A DNA stretch of 64,000 nt, taken from Acidobacteriota bacterium (lineage in GTDB: Bacteria; Acidobacteriota; Terriglobia; UBA7540). The stretch lies in the NCBI GenBank assembly GCA_021838785.1, contig JAKCCV010000003.1, positions 82,001 to 146,000 of the forward strand. The letters are read 5' to 3'. Shown here piece after piece: positions 63,259 through 64,000 of this stretch (positions are counted from its first letter, which is position 1; each line of letters begins with the position of its first letter). The position numbers were made by a program, and so were the translations under genes. The notes under the pieces were generated by a model that saw only the letters and a list, made by a program, of their open reading frames with translations, did no database searches and was not told the DNA's origin.

Positions 63259-63640
63259 AGGTTTCTCCTCCGCATGGTCGTTCAGATGGCTGTTCCGTGG
63301 CAAGGCTTGATTCTATCCCAATGGCAGCCTGGAGACAACCGAGCGAACTGGACATTTTGTGTCGCGCAGCCCACTAGCCGAGGGATGAGCGCCACATCGG
63401 CTCCTTTCCTTCTTTGGGACGAGGATTGGCCGAGCTGCTCAGCCGGGCAGTAGGCCATTCAACTCGGCGACGCGGAGCAGGTAGCCGCGACACTGCTTTG
63501 TGTGTCGCGGGCTCTTCCGCAACGTTCCCCGACGAACCCGCGACGGAAACAACACCGCCGCGGCTACCGGCCACCCTTGCGTTATTATCCCCAAAGGAGC
63601 CGCAGAGTGGGTACCGCAGAGCAAAAACGCAAGCCTTGGG
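63259..63640. other. Intergenic region holding a family C repeat
   Basis: 382 bases. The element at 63480-63568 occupies the middle; the remaining sequence shows no gene. Confidence 0.5.
63480..63568. repeat. Dispersed palindromic repeat, family C, copy 2
   Basis: Outer arms GGTAGCCGCG (63480-63489) and CGCGGCTACC (63559-63568) enclose an inner hairpin CCGCGACAC (63485-63493) / GTGTCGCGG (63502-63510). The reverse complement is related to the element at 6502-6577. Confidence 0.7.
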
Positions 63641-64000
63641 CTACCCCTCCGATTGCTCTTGCAAAACAGCTTGGCCTGTCTCAGGGGCCTGAGCCGCGGA
63701 TAACTGCGCAGCGTCCATGCGGTCCACGATAAAGCCGGGAAGCACGAACACGAACGGCACGGCCACCAGGGAAACGAGGCCGTTGGCGATCGCCATGGTG
63801 CTCAGGTGCAGATGATAAATGTCCATAATCTTGGCGCCTACCCAATCGCTGCCAAAAAGGGAAAGGTTGCGGACGCTCATCATCAGCGAGAAACCGAGGG
63901 CCTCGCTCCCTGCCGGGGTCGCCCGCATGGCCAGATCCATAATGCTCATGTCCGCCGCGGTCCAACCCAGACCGTAAAAGCTGTCAATGAACCAGGCGCG
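63641..64000 (-). CDS. MFS transporter, C-terminal part (truncated by window)
   Basis: The open frame runs from the window edge (64000, reading AWFIDSFYGLGWTAAD) to the stop at 63641, 119 residues. The segment MDLAMRATPAGSEALGFSLMMSVRNLSLFG matches the C-terminal half of folate/biopterin-like or BT1-type major facilitator proteins, with two more membrane helices after it (NGLVSLVAVPFVFVL). The N-terminal part and start lie outside the window. The C-terminal tail is polar. Confidence 0.8.
   Translation of the reverse strand, partial: RAWFIDSFYGLGWTAADMSIMDLAMRATPAGSEALGFSLMMSVRNLSLFGSDWVGAKIMDIYHLHLSTMAIANGLVSLVAVPFVFVLPGFIVDRMDAAQLSAAQAPETGQAVLQEQSEG

Noticed and set aside
1-64000. tRNA, rRNA, CRISPR array, insertion sequence or prophage
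   Set aside because: Reading both strands, I saw no cloverleaf, regularly spaced direct repeats, transposase, integrase or phage structural genes; absence is by inspection only.

Overview
The window is GC-rich, gene-dense bacterial chromosome, most likely from an Acidobacteriota member (inference). The pointers are a tandem pair of proteins of the VWFA-related family typical of that phylum, a DUF2911 protein, a glycine-tRNA synthetase of the separate alpha/beta type, a complete Tol-Pal set and several Kdo/LPS genes, which together indicate a diderm with lipopolysaccharide. I see no rRNA, tRNA, CRISPR array, prophage or insertion sequence. Strands are mixed, with many small operons.
Layout. 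0-4.7 kb: an M16 peptidase homologue without its zinc motif, a CPBP membrane protease, a small secreted protein and a fumarase/aspartase-family lyase. 4.8-7.0 kb: an accessory patch with a DUF5677-like gene coupled to a secreted protein, a palindromic repeat and a small coiled-coil protein. 7-13.6 kb: an MBL hydrolase, an aldo/keto reductase, a YpdA-like flavoprotein, a solitary SPPY-type DNA methyltransferase, parB-parA and a DUF151 nuclease. 13.6-18 kb: miaB, recN and a polytopic membrane protein. 18.2-24.3 kb: tolQ-tolR-TonB/TolA-like-tolB-pal-cpoB followed by ssb. 24.3-26.2 kb: an ECF sigma / anti-sigma / Spy-like triad with overlapping genes, then an XRE regulator. 26.3-31.3 kb: guaA, leuS, nfo. 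31.4-33.1 kb: a two-gene ATPase plus PIN-like module, the best candidate here for an undescribed system. 33.3-43.2 kb: DAHP synthase, a beta-propeller protein, a GH57 enzyme, a fused LptF-LptG permease, ppdK. 43.3-47.4 kb: recO-glyQ-glyS upstream of ppdK. 47.4-48.1 kb: a 740-base gap with several DnaA-box-like 9-mers. 48.1-59.2 kb: a PfkB kinase, an SDR, kdsC and kdsD, an S10 carboxypeptidase, a CHASE3-HAMP-GAF-GGDEF protein, an NmrA-like protein, kdsA and pyrG. 59.5-64 kb: two VWFA proteins, a DtxR/MntR-type regulator, a DUF2911 protein and the 3' end of an MFS transporter.
Envelope biogenesis is the common thread: Tol-Pal, Kdo synthesis (kdsD, kdsC, kdsA), LPS transport (LptFG) and an envelope-stress-like sigma operon. 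The most unusual non-coding content is three dispersed palindromic repeat families. One of them has a GTCGGCGCGCCGAC core with AT-rich AAGTnnnACTT arms. Solo copies of that arm also occur inside five genes between 28.4 and 46.4 kb, always in the same reading phase and spelled with A/T-rich codons.
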